Source: ZC4RG20 sp963702105 (GTDB lineage Bacteria; Pseudomonadota; Gammaproteobacteria; Steroidobacterales; Rariloculaceae). From it: a stretch of DNA of 64,000 nt. Shown piece after piece: positions 31,934 to 40,961 of this stretch. The stretch spans positions 1-64,000 of the forward strand of contig OY969712.1 in assembly GCA_963702105.1 (NCBI GenBank), written 5' to 3'. Within the stretch, counting starts at the first letter, position 1, and every line of letters starts with the position of its first letter. Position numbers and translations under genes: made by a program. The notes under the pieces are model-generated. The model saw only the letters and a program-made list of their open reading frames with translations, did no database searches and was not told the DNA's origin.

Positions 31934-34900
31934 CTGTTTTCGTGCCCGCATTCATCGAAACCCAGTTCCCCATCGCCCGCCTCTCCGCCGAGGCCTACAA
32001 GGAGCGCAAGGCGAACAACGGCCAGACGCTCACTCGTCTTGGGAAATGGTGGGGCCGTAAGCCTCTCATTCTCGTTCGCGCCTCCATCCTAGGCATGCTC
32101 ATGCCGGCCTCGGACGACCCTCAGCGCGATCGCGAAATCTTCCTCAAGGTCCTCACCATGGATGACGAGGGTGCTTTGCACCGATGGCGCAAGGACAAAC
32201 ACTTCGGCGTGGAGGAACTCCGCGTCGTGGCGTCTGCCGAGGAGCGCGCCCGATGGGTTGAACTCGACAGCTGCGTTGAGGAAGCGAAAGCTAAAGTCCA
32301 AGAGCTCCGCGAAGCGTCCAAAAACATCATTTCGGTTGACGCAACGGCGAACGGGGAGGCGTGTGCGGCCATAGATGAGGCGGTTCGTGACGTCAAAAAC
32401 CATGTTGAGAGGCTGGCTGAGTACATCGCCGAGCTCCAGATCGCCGCCTTCGAGCGACTTCCATATGCGGACCGTATCCGCCGCTGCGAGCGTCCTGAAA
32501 ACATCGAAGGCCCCAGTGTCGAGGGATGGGAGGAAATCAACGCCCATCTCGGCACCACCGCCACCAGCCTTCCGGATCTCGTCAGGCAACTCGGTCAGCG
32601 CAGGTTCGGCCACACGCCGCGTGTGGGCGATGCCTTCTGCGGCGGCGGCTCTATTCCCTTCGAGGCCGCGCGCATCGGCTGCGAGGCCTTCGGCTCCGAT
32701 CTCAATCCAGTGGCCGCCCTGCTCACATGGGCTAGCTTGAACCTCCTCGGCGGCGGCAAGGAGGTGCAGGAGGAGGTCATGCGCGTTCAGGCCGAGGCTC
32801 TCGCGGAGGCCGACCGACAGGTTACCGCATGGGGTATCGAGCACAATGAGAACGGCGAACGCGCGGACGCCTTCCTCTACTGCATTGAGGTCAAACCCGA
32901 GGGCTGCGGCTACTACATTCCACTTGCCCCGAGCTGGCTCGTCGGAGAGAAGTCCAAGGTCGTCTGCAAGTGGCACCAAATCCCAGGATTCGACCGCCTC
33001 CAGCCGGAAGTCGTCACGGTTTCGGCGGGCGAAGTGAAAGCCTATAAGGCCGGGAAAGACGCCACCGTCGCCAACAGCCGCGTCATCGATCCGTTCGATC
33101 CCGAGCGTTCCTGGTCGGTCGAGTCCCTGCGCGGCGCGGAGGGCCTGCGCCGCTGGACCAACGACGACGTCGTCCCTCGGCCGGGCGATGTCTTCCAGGA
33201 GCGGCTCTACTGCATTCGGTGGGTCAAGACCGTGATGAGGAACGGCAAACCGAAGGAAGTCCGGCGCTATGCCGCTCCGGAGGAGGCCGACCTCGCGCGC
33301 GAAGTCAAGGCTCTCGAGCTGCTACGCGAACGCTTCGCGGACTGGCAACGCGAGGGCTTCATCCCGTCCAAACCGATCCCGGAAGACGGAGACAAAACCG
33401 AAGAGCCGATTCGCAACCGCGGTTGGACCCGCTGGCATCACCTCTTCACCCCGCGCCAGTTGCTCACACACGGTTTGCTGGCGGAGATTTCCGCGAAGCT
33501 GGCGAGATCGAAGGAGGCGCGGGTGGGGTGCTTGCTGGGCATGGGGCGGATTGCCGACTGGGACGCCAGGCTAAGTGCTTGGATGTTTCACGCGACCAAC
33601 GAAAAGGGAAATCAGGTCTTCTACAACCAAGCGCTCAACTGTCATTTCAACTACGCGGGTCGGGGCTTTACAAAACTATTAGATACGTTCCCGATTTCGA
33701 GCACATGGGATGAACGAGCGATCGCTGATCATGGGACTGTAATCCAAATCGACGCCCGGGATCTCCGCGAAACCTGCGATCTCTGGGTCACAGATCCTCC
33801 CTATGCTGATGCAGTGAACTACCACGAACTCGGCGACTTTTTCCTCGCGTGGTATGACAAGCAGCTCGCCAAGGCCTTCCCGGCGTGGACGCCCGACGCC
33901 CGCGCCCAGCTGGCCGTCCGCGGCGACGGCGAGGACTTCCGGCGATCTATGGTTGAAATTTACAAGAACCTCGCCCGGCACATGCCGAACAACGGCATGC
34001 AGATGGTCCAGTTCACGCACCAGGACCCCGCCGTCTGGGCCGGCCTAGGAATGATCCTCTGGGCTGCCGGCCTCAAGGCGACGGCTGCCTGGACCATCAG
34101 CACCGAGACGGAGGCCGTTGGCATCAAGAAGGGCAACTACGTCACAGGCACTGTCTGCATGGTTTTGCGCAAACGCACCGCGCCCGAGCCTGGCTTCATG
34201 GACGAAGTCTATCCGCTCGTGGAGGACGAAGTCCGCCGCCAGATCGCCTCAATGCAGGCACTCGACGAGGACGGCGAACCGAACTTCAACGACGCCGACT
34301 ACCAGCTCGCCGCCTACGCCGCCGCCCTCAAGGTGCTCACCCAATACGCCACCCTCGATGGCCGCGACGTCGAGCACGAGGTCTTCGCTGTCCGCGACCG
34401 CGATACCAAGAGTGACTTTCAGATCGTCATCGAACGCGCCATCGAGATTGCCTGCGACACCCTAGTACCCCGTGGCTTGGATCAGCACTGGCGCGATCTT
34501 TCGCTTGTCGAGCGCTACTATCTTCGCGCACTGGACATTGAAAGCCGTGGTGAGCGCCGCAAGGGCATGTACGAGGAGCTCGCCCGCGGGTTCGGCGTGA
34601 CGGATATCCGCCCGCTGCTCAAGAGCGACAAGGCCAACGGCGTGCGAATGTTAACCCCGAGTGGCTTCGGCGCCGTCGGCCTGGCAGCGCCTGCCGGGGC
34701 GGATAAAGACGGTGCAGTGCTGCCCGCGCGGCGGGGTCGTGCCGCTGCGGGAAGTGTTCATCCCTTCGCCGTTTCGCGGGTTCGTCATCTGCTTTTCTCA
34801 ATTCGAGAGACCGCTGCAGCAGACAATAGTCCGGAGCCGGGTCGGCAATATCTGCGCGACACCTTCGGTCAAGGTTACTGGGGCCAGCGCGAACGTTTCG

Positions 34901-35016
34901 TCGGCCTGCTCGAATGGCTAGCGGCGCTCGGGAATGCCGAGGGTATGGAAGAGTGGGCTGCCGATTCTACAGCCGCGCGAATTCTGGCCGGTCGACTCCG
35001 CAACGATCACGCCTGA
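31930..35016 (+). CDS. DUF1156 DNA methyltransferase (anti-phage-associated)
   Basis: The 1028-residue protein begins (GTG) FVPAFIETQFPIARLSAEAY then LTRLGKWWGRKPLILVRASI, the DUF1156 N-terminus. Motif I is DAFCGGGSIPFEAARIG near 225 with SDLNPVAALL. The catalytic motif IV DPPYADAVNYHELGDFF is near 620, indicating an N6-adenine or N4-cytosine methyltransferase. Between residues about 905 and 940 an unusual Ala/Gly-rich run (AAPAGADKDGAVLPARRGR) interrupts the family C-terminus, perhaps from compensating indels. It likely marks self DNA for the linked helicase system. The stop overlaps the helicase ATG (TGATG). Confidence 0.88.
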   Translation: MTVFVPAFIETQFPIARLSAEAYKERKANNGQTLTRLGKWWGRKPLILVRASILGMLMPASDDPQRDREIFLKVLTMDDEGALHRWRKDKHFGVEELRVVASAEERARWVELDSCVEEAKAKVQELREASKNIISVDATANGEACAAIDEAVRDVKNHVERLAEYIAELQIAAFERLPYADRIRRCERPENIEGPSVEGWEEINAHLGTTATSLPDLVRQLGQRRFGHTPRVGDAFCGGGSIPFEAARIGCEAFGSDLNPVAALLTWASLNLLGGGKEVQEEVMRVQAEALAEADRQVTAWGIEHNENGERADAFLYCIEVKPEGCGYYIPLAPSWLVGEKSKVVCKWHQIPGFDRLQPEVVTVSAGEVKAYKAGKDATVANSRVIDPFDPERSWSVESLRGAEGLRRWTNDDVVPRPGDVFQERLYCIRWVKTVMRNGKPKEVRRYAAPEEADLAREVKALELLRERFADWQREGFIPSKPIPEDGDKTEEPIRNRGWTRWHHLFTPRQLLTHGLLAEISAKLARSKEARVGCLLGMGRIADWDARLSAWMFHATNEKGNQVFYNQALNCHFNYAGRGFTKLLDTFPISSTWDERAIADHGTVIQIDARDLRETCDLWVTDPPYADAVNYHELGDFFLAWYDKQLAKAFPAWTPDARAQLAVRGDGEDFRRSMVEIYKNLARHMPNNGMQMVQFTHQDPAVWAGLGMILWAAGLKATAAWTISTETEAVGIKKGNYVTGTVCMVLRKRTAPEPGFMDEVYPLVEDEVRRQIASMQALDEDGEPNFNDADYQLAAYAAALKVLTQYATLDGRDVEHEVFAVRDRDTKSDFQIVIERAIEIACDTLVPRGLDQHWRDLSLVERYYLRALDIESRGERRKGMYEELARGFGVTDIRPLLKSDKANGVRMLTPSGFGAVGLAAPAGADKDGAVLPARRGRAAAGSVHPFAVSRVRHLLFSIRETAAADNSPEPGRQYLRDTFGQGYWGQRERFVGLLEWLAALGNAEGMEEWAADSTAARILAGRLRNDHA

Positions 35017-37811
35017 TGCTTCGACGCCATTCCAGTCGCCGAAACCGGCTCGATCTTGGGGTGCTGAACCAGCGCCTCGAAGGCGCTAGTTCGTACGATC
35101 GAATCGCGGGCTACTTCCGCTCGAGCTTGTTTGAGGTGGCCGGCGAAGCCATTAGCAAAGTGGCAGGCCCGGTGCGAATCATCTGCAACACGGACCTTGA
35201 TCCGCAGGACCTCGTCACCGCTGTGGCCGCTCAAGCTGCGCTCCGTCGCAGCTGGTGTGCAAGTCAACCGGAAGATGCGCCGCCTAGCGCGATGCCGCGC
35301 TATCGCGCCCTGTACCAAGCCCTCACAAGCAAGAAAATCGAGGTTCGGGTACTACCCGATTCCGCTTTTGGTCTCATCCATGGCAAAGCAGGCGTCATTC
35401 GCCGGCCGGATGGCACTGCGACCGCTTTTCTCGGTAGCGTCAACGAAAGCGCATCGGCCTGGAAGGTAAATTACGAGTTGCTCTGGGAAGACGACGATCC
35501 CGACACCATTTCCTGGGTGCAGGAGGAGTTTGACGCGCTTTGGAATGATGCGCGAGCCGTCGATCTGGCCTGCTGTCCGTTCATCGCCCAGGATGTTAAA
35601 CGCATCATTTCACGCCGTGTCATAGAACCGGAGGAACTAAAGGCAACCGCCGATCCAGATGCCGCGGGGGCAGCTGCTGCCGTCGAGACGCCGGTCTATC
35701 GTCGGGACCAAGGACTCTGGCCTCACCAGAAGTATTTCGCTCGGTTGGCTCTGGAGCGTCATCGACTTGGGGGTGCGCGCCTGGTCCTCGCTGACCAGGT
35801 CGGCTTGGGCAAGACTGTCCAACTTGCGATGGCCGCGATGCTTATGGCGATCGACGATCCTGACGCGGGTCCGATTTTGGTGCTCGCTCCGAAGCCGCTA
35901 CTTCAGCAGTGGCAGGATGAGTTAATGGAGTTGCTTTCGCTTCCGTCGGCACGGTGGAACGGTCGCGCGTGGGTAGACGAGAACGACTTGGAGTATCCGT
36001 CGGAGGGTGCGAAATCACTTGGGAAGTGCCCGCGCCGGATAGGATTGGTATCGCAAGGGTTGGTCGTCCGCGGTCTGTCGGAGGCAGTCAACCAGCTGCT
36101 GGGGCGCCACTACACGTGCGTGATTGTGGACGAAGCCCACCGCGCGCGCCGCCGCAAACTGCCGAAGGTGGACGCTGGCGCGGATGAGATCGACGAGCGA
36201 GCCGAGCCGAACAAATTGATGGCCTTTCTTCGGGAGATAGGCTCGAGGACTAAGAGCATGTTGCTGGCGACGGCGACGCCGGTCCAACTTCACCCTGTCG
36301 AGGCATGGGATCTCCTGTACGTGCTTTCTCAAGGAAACGACGGCGTGCTCGGTGGGTGGACGCACACTAGCCCATGGTTTCGTCCCAGTCATTGCCTCGA
36401 CATAGCTACCGGCGCTGCGGTGGTCCCAACCAACGACGTGCGCGATGGGTGGCAATATGTCCGAGATCCTCTGCCGTCCCGGTTTGAGGATCCCGCCTTT
36501 AGGCGCATCCGCGATAACCTCGACGCCGAGGATACCCGGTGGCAATTCAACCCAGAGAGTCTACAGAAGCTATCGCCCGCGATTCGGCGAGTCCAGCTTC
36601 AAAATAGCCTGCTGCCGAACTATGGCGACCGCTTCAACCCTCTACTTCGTTGCATCATACGCCGGACGCGCGCGTACCTGGAGGCGACGATCAACCCGGC
36701 GACCGGCAGCTATTTTCTCCCAAAGGTCACCGTGAAGTTGTTCGGAGAGGAAGACGAAGGCGCCCTTGTCCTTGGAGGCTATCTGCGCGAGGCCTACCAG
36801 GAAGCAGAACAGTTTTCCCAGCTCCTGCAGAAGCGGATTCGAGGGGCGGGTTTCTTCAAGACTTTGCTGTTGCGACGCCTTGGTAGCTCCATGGAGGCGG
36901 GACGACGCACGGTGAGCAAACTCCTTGGGAACGAACCCGACCTCCTTGATGAAGAGGACGAGGATGACGCCGAGGAAGAGCTGCCATCCCAAATCGGAAG
37001 GCCTCCGCATGGCGCTAGCGAATTCAAGGACTTCACGGAGGAAGAAATTACCTCGCTGAATCGTTGCCTTCAACTTCTAAAACAAGGTGGCAACAACGAC
37101 CCAAAACTCGAGGCCCTCATTGGCTATCTTCTTGGAACCCAACCCGGCGTTACGCGTCGCTGGCTCGATCTAGGCTGTATATTGTTTTCTCAGTATTACG
37201 ATACGGTCCGTTGGGTTGGGAATGAGCTGGCCAAGCGAGCGGAATTCGCTGATAGGGACATCGGCCTCTATGCGGGCAGTAGCCGCTCTGGCTTTTGGCG
37301 CGAAGGCCGGTTCCAGCGATGTGATCGAAACGTTCTCAAAGCACGCGTACGCGCCGGCGAACTCACGCTACTGCTTGGCACCGACGCTGCATCCGAGGGT
37401 CTCAACCTTCAGCGCCTGGGCACGCTAATTAATATCGACCTCCCATGGAATCCGACTCGGCTGGAGCAACGGAAAGGCCGAATTCAACGCATCGGGCAAG
37501 CGCGCAGCGAAATCTGGATTGCCAATCTCCGTTACCGCGGTTCCGTCGAGGACCGTGTCCACCAGGTGCTGGCTGACCGTCTCGAAGCTATCCATGAGCT
37601 TTTTGGTCAGATCCCGGACACCCTCGAGGACGTTTGGGTGCAGGTAGCGCTCAATGATGAGCAAGCGGCGCAATTGCTAATCGATCGGACCACGGCCACT
37701 AGAAACCCGTTCGACGTGAAGTACAGCAAGGTTGACGACGCTGATTGGGAGACGTGCGCTTCGGTCCTAAACGGGGTGAGCAAGAAGGAGCTTTTCTCGC
37801 AGGGGTGGTAG
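35016..37811 (+). CDS. PLD-domain SNF2/DEAH helicase (anti-phage-associated)
   Basis: The 931-residue protein (start MLRRHSSRRNRLDLGVLNQR) has an N-terminal phospholipase D-like half-site (IHGKAGVIRRPDGTATAFLG then SVNES, an HxK and GSxN pattern) at about 120-150. A superfamily 2 helicase follows with ADQVGLGKTVQLAMA near 260, DEAHRA near 370, LLATATPVQLHP, and GTDAASEGLNLQRLG with QRKGRIQRIGQ at the C-terminus. The PLD domain could cleave DNA tracked by the motor. It is the last of four co-directional, overlapping genes. A longer in-frame start (34914) inside the methyltransferase was rejected. Confidence 0.9.
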   Translation: MLRRHSSRRNRLDLGVLNQRLEGASSYDRIAGYFRSSLFEVAGEAISKVAGPVRIICNTDLDPQDLVTAVAAQAALRRSWCASQPEDAPPSAMPRYRALYQALTSKKIEVRVLPDSAFGLIHGKAGVIRRPDGTATAFLGSVNESASAWKVNYELLWEDDDPDTISWVQEEFDALWNDARAVDLACCPFIAQDVKRIISRRVIEPEELKATADPDAAGAAAAVETPVYRRDQGLWPHQKYFARLALERHRLGGARLVLADQVGLGKTVQLAMAAMLMAIDDPDAGPILVLAPKPLLQQWQDELMELLSLPSARWNGRAWVDENDLEYPSEGAKSLGKCPRRIGLVSQGLVVRGLSEAVNQLLGRHYTCVIVDEAHRARRRKLPKVDAGADEIDERAEPNKLMAFLREIGSRTKSMLLATATPVQLHPVEAWDLLYVLSQGNDGVLGGWTHTSPWFRPSHCLDIATGAAVVPTNDVRDGWQYVRDPLPSRFEDPAFRRIRDNLDAEDTRWQFNPESLQKLSPAIRRVQLQNSLLPNYGDRFNPLLRCIIRRTRAYLEATINPATGSYFLPKVTVKLFGEEDEGALVLGGYLREAYQEAEQFSQLLQKRIRGAGFFKTLLLRRLGSSMEAGRRTVSKLLGNEPDLLDEEDEDDAEEELPSQIGRPPHGASEFKDFTEEEITSLNRCLQLLKQGGNNDPKLEALIGYLLGTQPGVTRRWLDLGCILFSQYYDTVRWVGNELAKRAEFADRDIGLYAGSSRSGFWREGRFQRCDRNVLKARVRAGELTLLLGTDAASEGLNLQRLGTLINIDLPWNPTRLEQRKGRIQRIGQARSEIWIANLRYRGSVEDRVHQVLADRLEAIHELFGQIPDTLEDVWVQVALNDEQAAQLLIDRTTATRNPFDVKYSKVDDADWETCASVLNGVSKKELFSQGW

Positions 37812-37836
37812 CGCCGGAAGTGGCAGAGCTGGGCAA

Positions 37837-38106
37837 ACCACGTTACAGCAATGGGGCGTTTCGCCTGACGAGACTTTCTTTCTCGGGGGCATTGAGAAAA
37901 GGCGAGTGCTTGAGATCCTGAAGCCGCACATGTTCTTCGACGACCAAATGACTCACATCGAGGCAGTTGCAGGCAATATTCCGTCGGTTCATGTTCCCTT
38001 CGGAATCCGCAATACAAATGAAGCTAAAGAGCCGGAGTCTCCACTTGCCCGTACAAACGCTGACCACCGGCAGTTCGTAGGACGCTACTCAGGGAGCGGC
38101 GGCTGA
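37837..38106 (+). pseudogene. 5'-nucleotidase C-terminal fragment
   Basis: The plus strand reads WGVSPDETFFLGGIEKRRVL, EILKPHMFFDDQMTHIEAVA and GNIPSVHVPFGI, the C-terminus of cytosolic 5'-nucleotidases of the FFLGG/FFDDQ family. The first two thirds are absent; homology begins just after the helicase stop. It is probably the edge of a gene cut by arrival of the defence operon. 38107-38225 holds nothing recognised. Confidence 0.7.
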
Positions 38107-38225
38107 AACATCGATAGATCAAGGTGCTTCGCATAGGCCATGAAGCTCGAACAAGCCGTCCTCCTCGATTCCGTCCGAGCACCGGAGGGATGAAATGCGG
38201 CGGACGTCACTGCTTCCAAGGCGAC

Positions 38226-40283
38226 TTACGCCAGCCTCGAACTCAGTTCAGCTATGCTTCCGAGCATAAGGCTCGTCGACCTGCTCAGGAATTTGAAGGG
38301 GATCTTTTTTGTCGGTCTCCCGGTCCTCTTCACCAGCGGGTGGGAGTACATACTCTCATACCGAGCATCATGAACTTCCTTGGCTAGTGCGAACGTTTTC
38401 GGATATGTCTTTGAGAGAGCCGAATTCTGGGAGCTCGTAACGCCCCCGATGTTTCCAAGGTGATACGTTCCTAGCGTTCCATCGGCCTGGTACACCGCGT
38501 CGAGGAGCAGGTCATTGAAGACATCGAGGAGATTGACGAATCCTGTGATGTTCACCCTCGACGCCGCAACAGCTTCTATCGCTTGTTGTTCAGCCTGCTT
38601 GTAGCGGGCCCCAAATAGCTTCCTCCAATTTATTCTCGGCATACGCTTGTGGAGTTTTGTGAAGGCGTGGTTAATTCCGCAATGCTGTATCGTGGCTCTG
38701 TGTATCAACCCCACTTCCCGCATGAGAAGTTCGGCGGCCTTGTTCCAGTCGCGCCTTCGTCCGGGAGGTACGTGCCCAAATTGGAATGCCCTCCAGGCTG
38801 CCGCTACAGCAGGTACTTTCCCTTTGTCCTTGATGGCGGTTTCCAGTATTTGATGTAAAACGGTTGTGCCCAAGGTGTCGGGCTTCGCGGACGCAATCAG
38901 CATCGCGCGGGCCCACCAAGATGGTGCCGATTTGCATACATACCTAATCTGCGAGGGAGTCAGATGTCCTGTCCGTATCAGAAAGCGACCTATTGCGACC
39001 TGAAGGTCCGGAGGCATGCCTCGTGGAGTCCACGATTTTCTAATTAGTTTCGCAAGTGCCGCATCCTGGGGTGCAGGAAGGCGACTGTCGGCAGTGCCGA
39101 TAAACTCTGCGCGGACGTTCTGGTAGAGAACGTTTGACTTCACTGCCTCGACGAGTTTAGTTGCAGGGACCGAGGGCAGCTTGTCGTAGCGACGGAGGTA
39201 ATTGCACACGCTGAGGTATATCTCGGGGTGCTTCTCCAGGATCCGCCAAAGACGCGCGGTCAACTTCGCGGAAGGATTCGCGTGCCCGAGGAGGTATTTG
39301 AATCGAGTACGATCAGGGAGCTTATAGCGCGGAGTAAGCTTTACGATACGCTTTAGGAGCTTGGGCTGATCTATGAAGTCACGTGCGATGGAGGGTTCTG
39401 GTGGGTTGGAAACGGACTTCAGCTCATTTTCGATGTCCCCAACGCGGTGGATGCCGATCTTGCCACTCTGGGGAAAGAGGCCGATGTCCTTGCTCAGCAG
39501 GTCGAGAGTCACAAGCAAGCGTCGCAGACTTCGTTCGTTCCTTGAAAAGAGGCGGATATCGTCAACATACCGGAAGTAGCGGAACTCGATCCCTTTCACT
39601 TTGATCTCATCGAAGTGACTTAGCACTACCTCCGAGAGAAGCCCCGATGAAAGCGGGCCTTGCGGGATACCATGATTGTGAAAGATGCCCTGCTCGGTAG
39701 CCGTCCAACGCTCGAGCCAACGAGTAAAAGTCAGGCAGAATTCGTCAGCCAGTCCTAGCTTGCTCAGGAAGTGGCGTAGCACGGCGTGGTCAAGGCTGTC
39801 ATAGCAGGCAGTGAGATCAAAGCTGGCGGTGTAGACGAATCCGTTGGAGAAGGCAGCTCTCGCTGCGTCATTAAACGCCTTGTAGCCATCTGCCCACCTT
39901 CGATAAAACCAAGCCGACGTTTTGCCAGCGTACAAGTGACCGAAAACCTGTTTGAAGTAGCGGCGAACGACGCGGGGGTAAAGCTTCTCGGCAATGAGAT
40001 TGACACCAGCCTGATAGACAATCTGATCTTCGACTGTTAGTAACGATATCGGCCGGAGAATGCCAGAGGGCTTCGGTTGGAATATCTTACAGGAGGCCTC
40101 CGGCTCGTAAATGTTGCGTCTAAGGCGATCGGCTAGATCGTCAATAAGGGAGGTCTCCGCGATTGCGAACTGCTCGTAGAGTGGCCGAAAGTACGACTTA
40201 TATGCGGCGTCGGGATTTGAGCGGATCCATCGCCAAGCACGATGGAGGTTGTCGCGTTGTCTGAGTTCGCCGAGGGCTGTCAT
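38226..40283 (-). CDS. Reverse transcriptase with large C-terminal helical domain (probable defence RT)
   Basis: The 685-residue protein has RT fingers and palm: PKPSGILRPISLLTVEDQIV near 75, SFDLTACYDSLDHAVLRHFL near 160 (first catalytic Asp), HGIPQGPLSSGLLSEVVLSH near 210 and the RYFRYVDDIRLFSRN active site near 240. The remaining 400 residues are helix-rich (LLGHANPSAKLTARLWRIL, YRHR-free, INWRKLFGARYKQAEQQA) and match no maturase or retron feature I know. The size and context fit the unknown-group/Abi-like RTs, several of which are phage-defence proteins making DNA by templated or untemplated synthesis. It is divergent from the DUF499 operon. Confidence 0.85.
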   Translation of the reverse strand: MTALGELRQRDNLHRAWRWIRSNPDAAYKSYFRPLYEQFAIAETSLIDDLADRLRRNIYEPEASCKIFQPKPSGILRPISLLTVEDQIVYQAGVNLIAEKLYPRVVRRYFKQVFGHLYAGKTSAWFYRRWADGYKAFNDAARAAFSNGFVYTASFDLTACYDSLDHAVLRHFLSKLGLADEFCLTFTRWLERWTATEQGIFHNHGIPQGPLSSGLLSEVVLSHFDEIKVKGIEFRYFRYVDDIRLFSRNERSLRRLLVTLDLLSKDIGLFPQSGKIGIHRVGDIENELKSVSNPPEPSIARDFIDQPKLLKRIVKLTPRYKLPDRTRFKYLLGHANPSAKLTARLWRILEKHPEIYLSVCNYLRRYDKLPSVPATKLVEAVKSNVLYQNVRAEFIGTADSRLPAPQDAALAKLIRKSWTPRGMPPDLQVAIGRFLIRTGHLTPSQIRYVCKSAPSWWARAMLIASAKPDTLGTTVLHQILETAIKDKGKVPAVAAAWRAFQFGHVPPGRRRDWNKAAELLMREVGLIHRATIQHCGINHAFTKLHKRMPRINWRKLFGARYKQAEQQAIEAVAASRVNITGFVNLLDVFNDLLLDAVYQADGTLGTYHLGNIGGVTSSQNSALSKTYPKTFALAKEVHDARYESMYSHPLVKRTGRPTKKIPFKFLSRSTSLMLGSIAELSSRLA

Positions 40284-40440
40284 CGGAGCACTGTAGGAGG
40301 AGGTACTCTACTTCTCGGAAGTCGTCTCTCAAAGGAGGTGCATGCTGAGGGCTCGTGTCTGGAATACCAAAAGCGCAGCGGGTTGCGCTATGCGCTTCCG
40401 CGTCGAGATCGTATCAACTAGGGGGTCAACGGGTTGAGAG
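40284..40440 (-). ncRNA. Candidate structured leader / RNA upstream of the reverse transcriptase
   Basis: Upstream of the RT start the sequence can form two small hairpins: ACTTC-TCG-GAAGT (40310-40322) and AGCGCA/TGCGCT around 40374-40392. Defence RTs often use a nearby non-coding RNA. No family match is claimed; this is position plus weak structure. No strong ribosome-binding site precedes the RT ATG. Confidence 0.25.
40342..40437 (+). CDS. Small ORF (31 residues) with strong Shine-Dalgarno
   Basis: AAAGGAGGTG (40331-40340) is an ideal ribosome-binding sequence directly before ATG 40342, which opens a 31-codon frame (MLRARVWNTKSAAGCAMRFR ...). Spacing of one to five bases is tight. It overlaps the divergent RT leader. 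No homology was recognised, so it could be chance or a leader peptide. Confidence 0.3.
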   Translation: MLRARVWNTKSAAGCAMRFRVEIVSTRGSTG

Positions 40441-40639
40441 TTGTGTCACGGACGAAGTGCATGCGGGAGCAAACAAGAGCGAGTGAAGGGGCTCGCCAAG
40501 GCCTGGTGTTCCGGCGAAAGCGGACGAGCCCTTCGGCGAGCTGATCGGCGCGTACCTGCGGCCGTCGGGCGCGGAGAACGCGCGGACCGGCTCGGGGCCC
40601 GCTGGAACTTCGCGGGCGGCTGGTCCCTGGCCAGGACCT

Positions 40640-40895
40640 GAGAGGCAAACGAGTCTGCTTCACGGGGGAGCTGCAGGGAAAGATCGCAGGCGCACCGGTC
40701 ACGCGGGCCGTCGCACAACAGCTTGCCGCACAAGCAGGATTGATCGTCACGAACAGCCTCACGAAGAAGCTGGACCCGCTGGTCGCAGCCGATGCCAATA
40801 CGCTGTCGAGCAAGGGCCGGAAGGCTCGCGAGTACGGGATTCGGATCGTGGCGGAGCCGGCGTTCTGGAGCATGCTCGGGATCGCCGCCGCGTGA
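40640..40895 (+). pseudogene. BRCT-domain fragment (exonuclease-type protein)
   Basis: The plus strand reads ELRGRLVPGQDLRGKRVCFT, GELQGKIAGAPVTRAVAQQL then LIVTNSLTKKLDPLVAADAN and AREYGIRIVAEPAFW, a BRCT domain like that at the C-terminus of DnaQ-type exonucleases. The exonuclease part is not present upstream in this frame. It looks like the truncated end of a gene cut at the right boundary of the low-GC island. 40441-40639 shows no clear coding feature. Confidence 0.6.
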
Positions 40896-40961
40896 GCGAA
40901 CGTGAGTCGAAACCTCGGAAGGACTAGGAACGCCCTGCATCGGACCTGACTGTACCCCGTC

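Noticed and set aside
38226..40283. Group II intron or retron
   Set aside because: No intron domain V/VI or maturase zinc finger was seen downstream, and no msr-msd-like pair of inverted repeats; the long helical C-terminus also argues against both.
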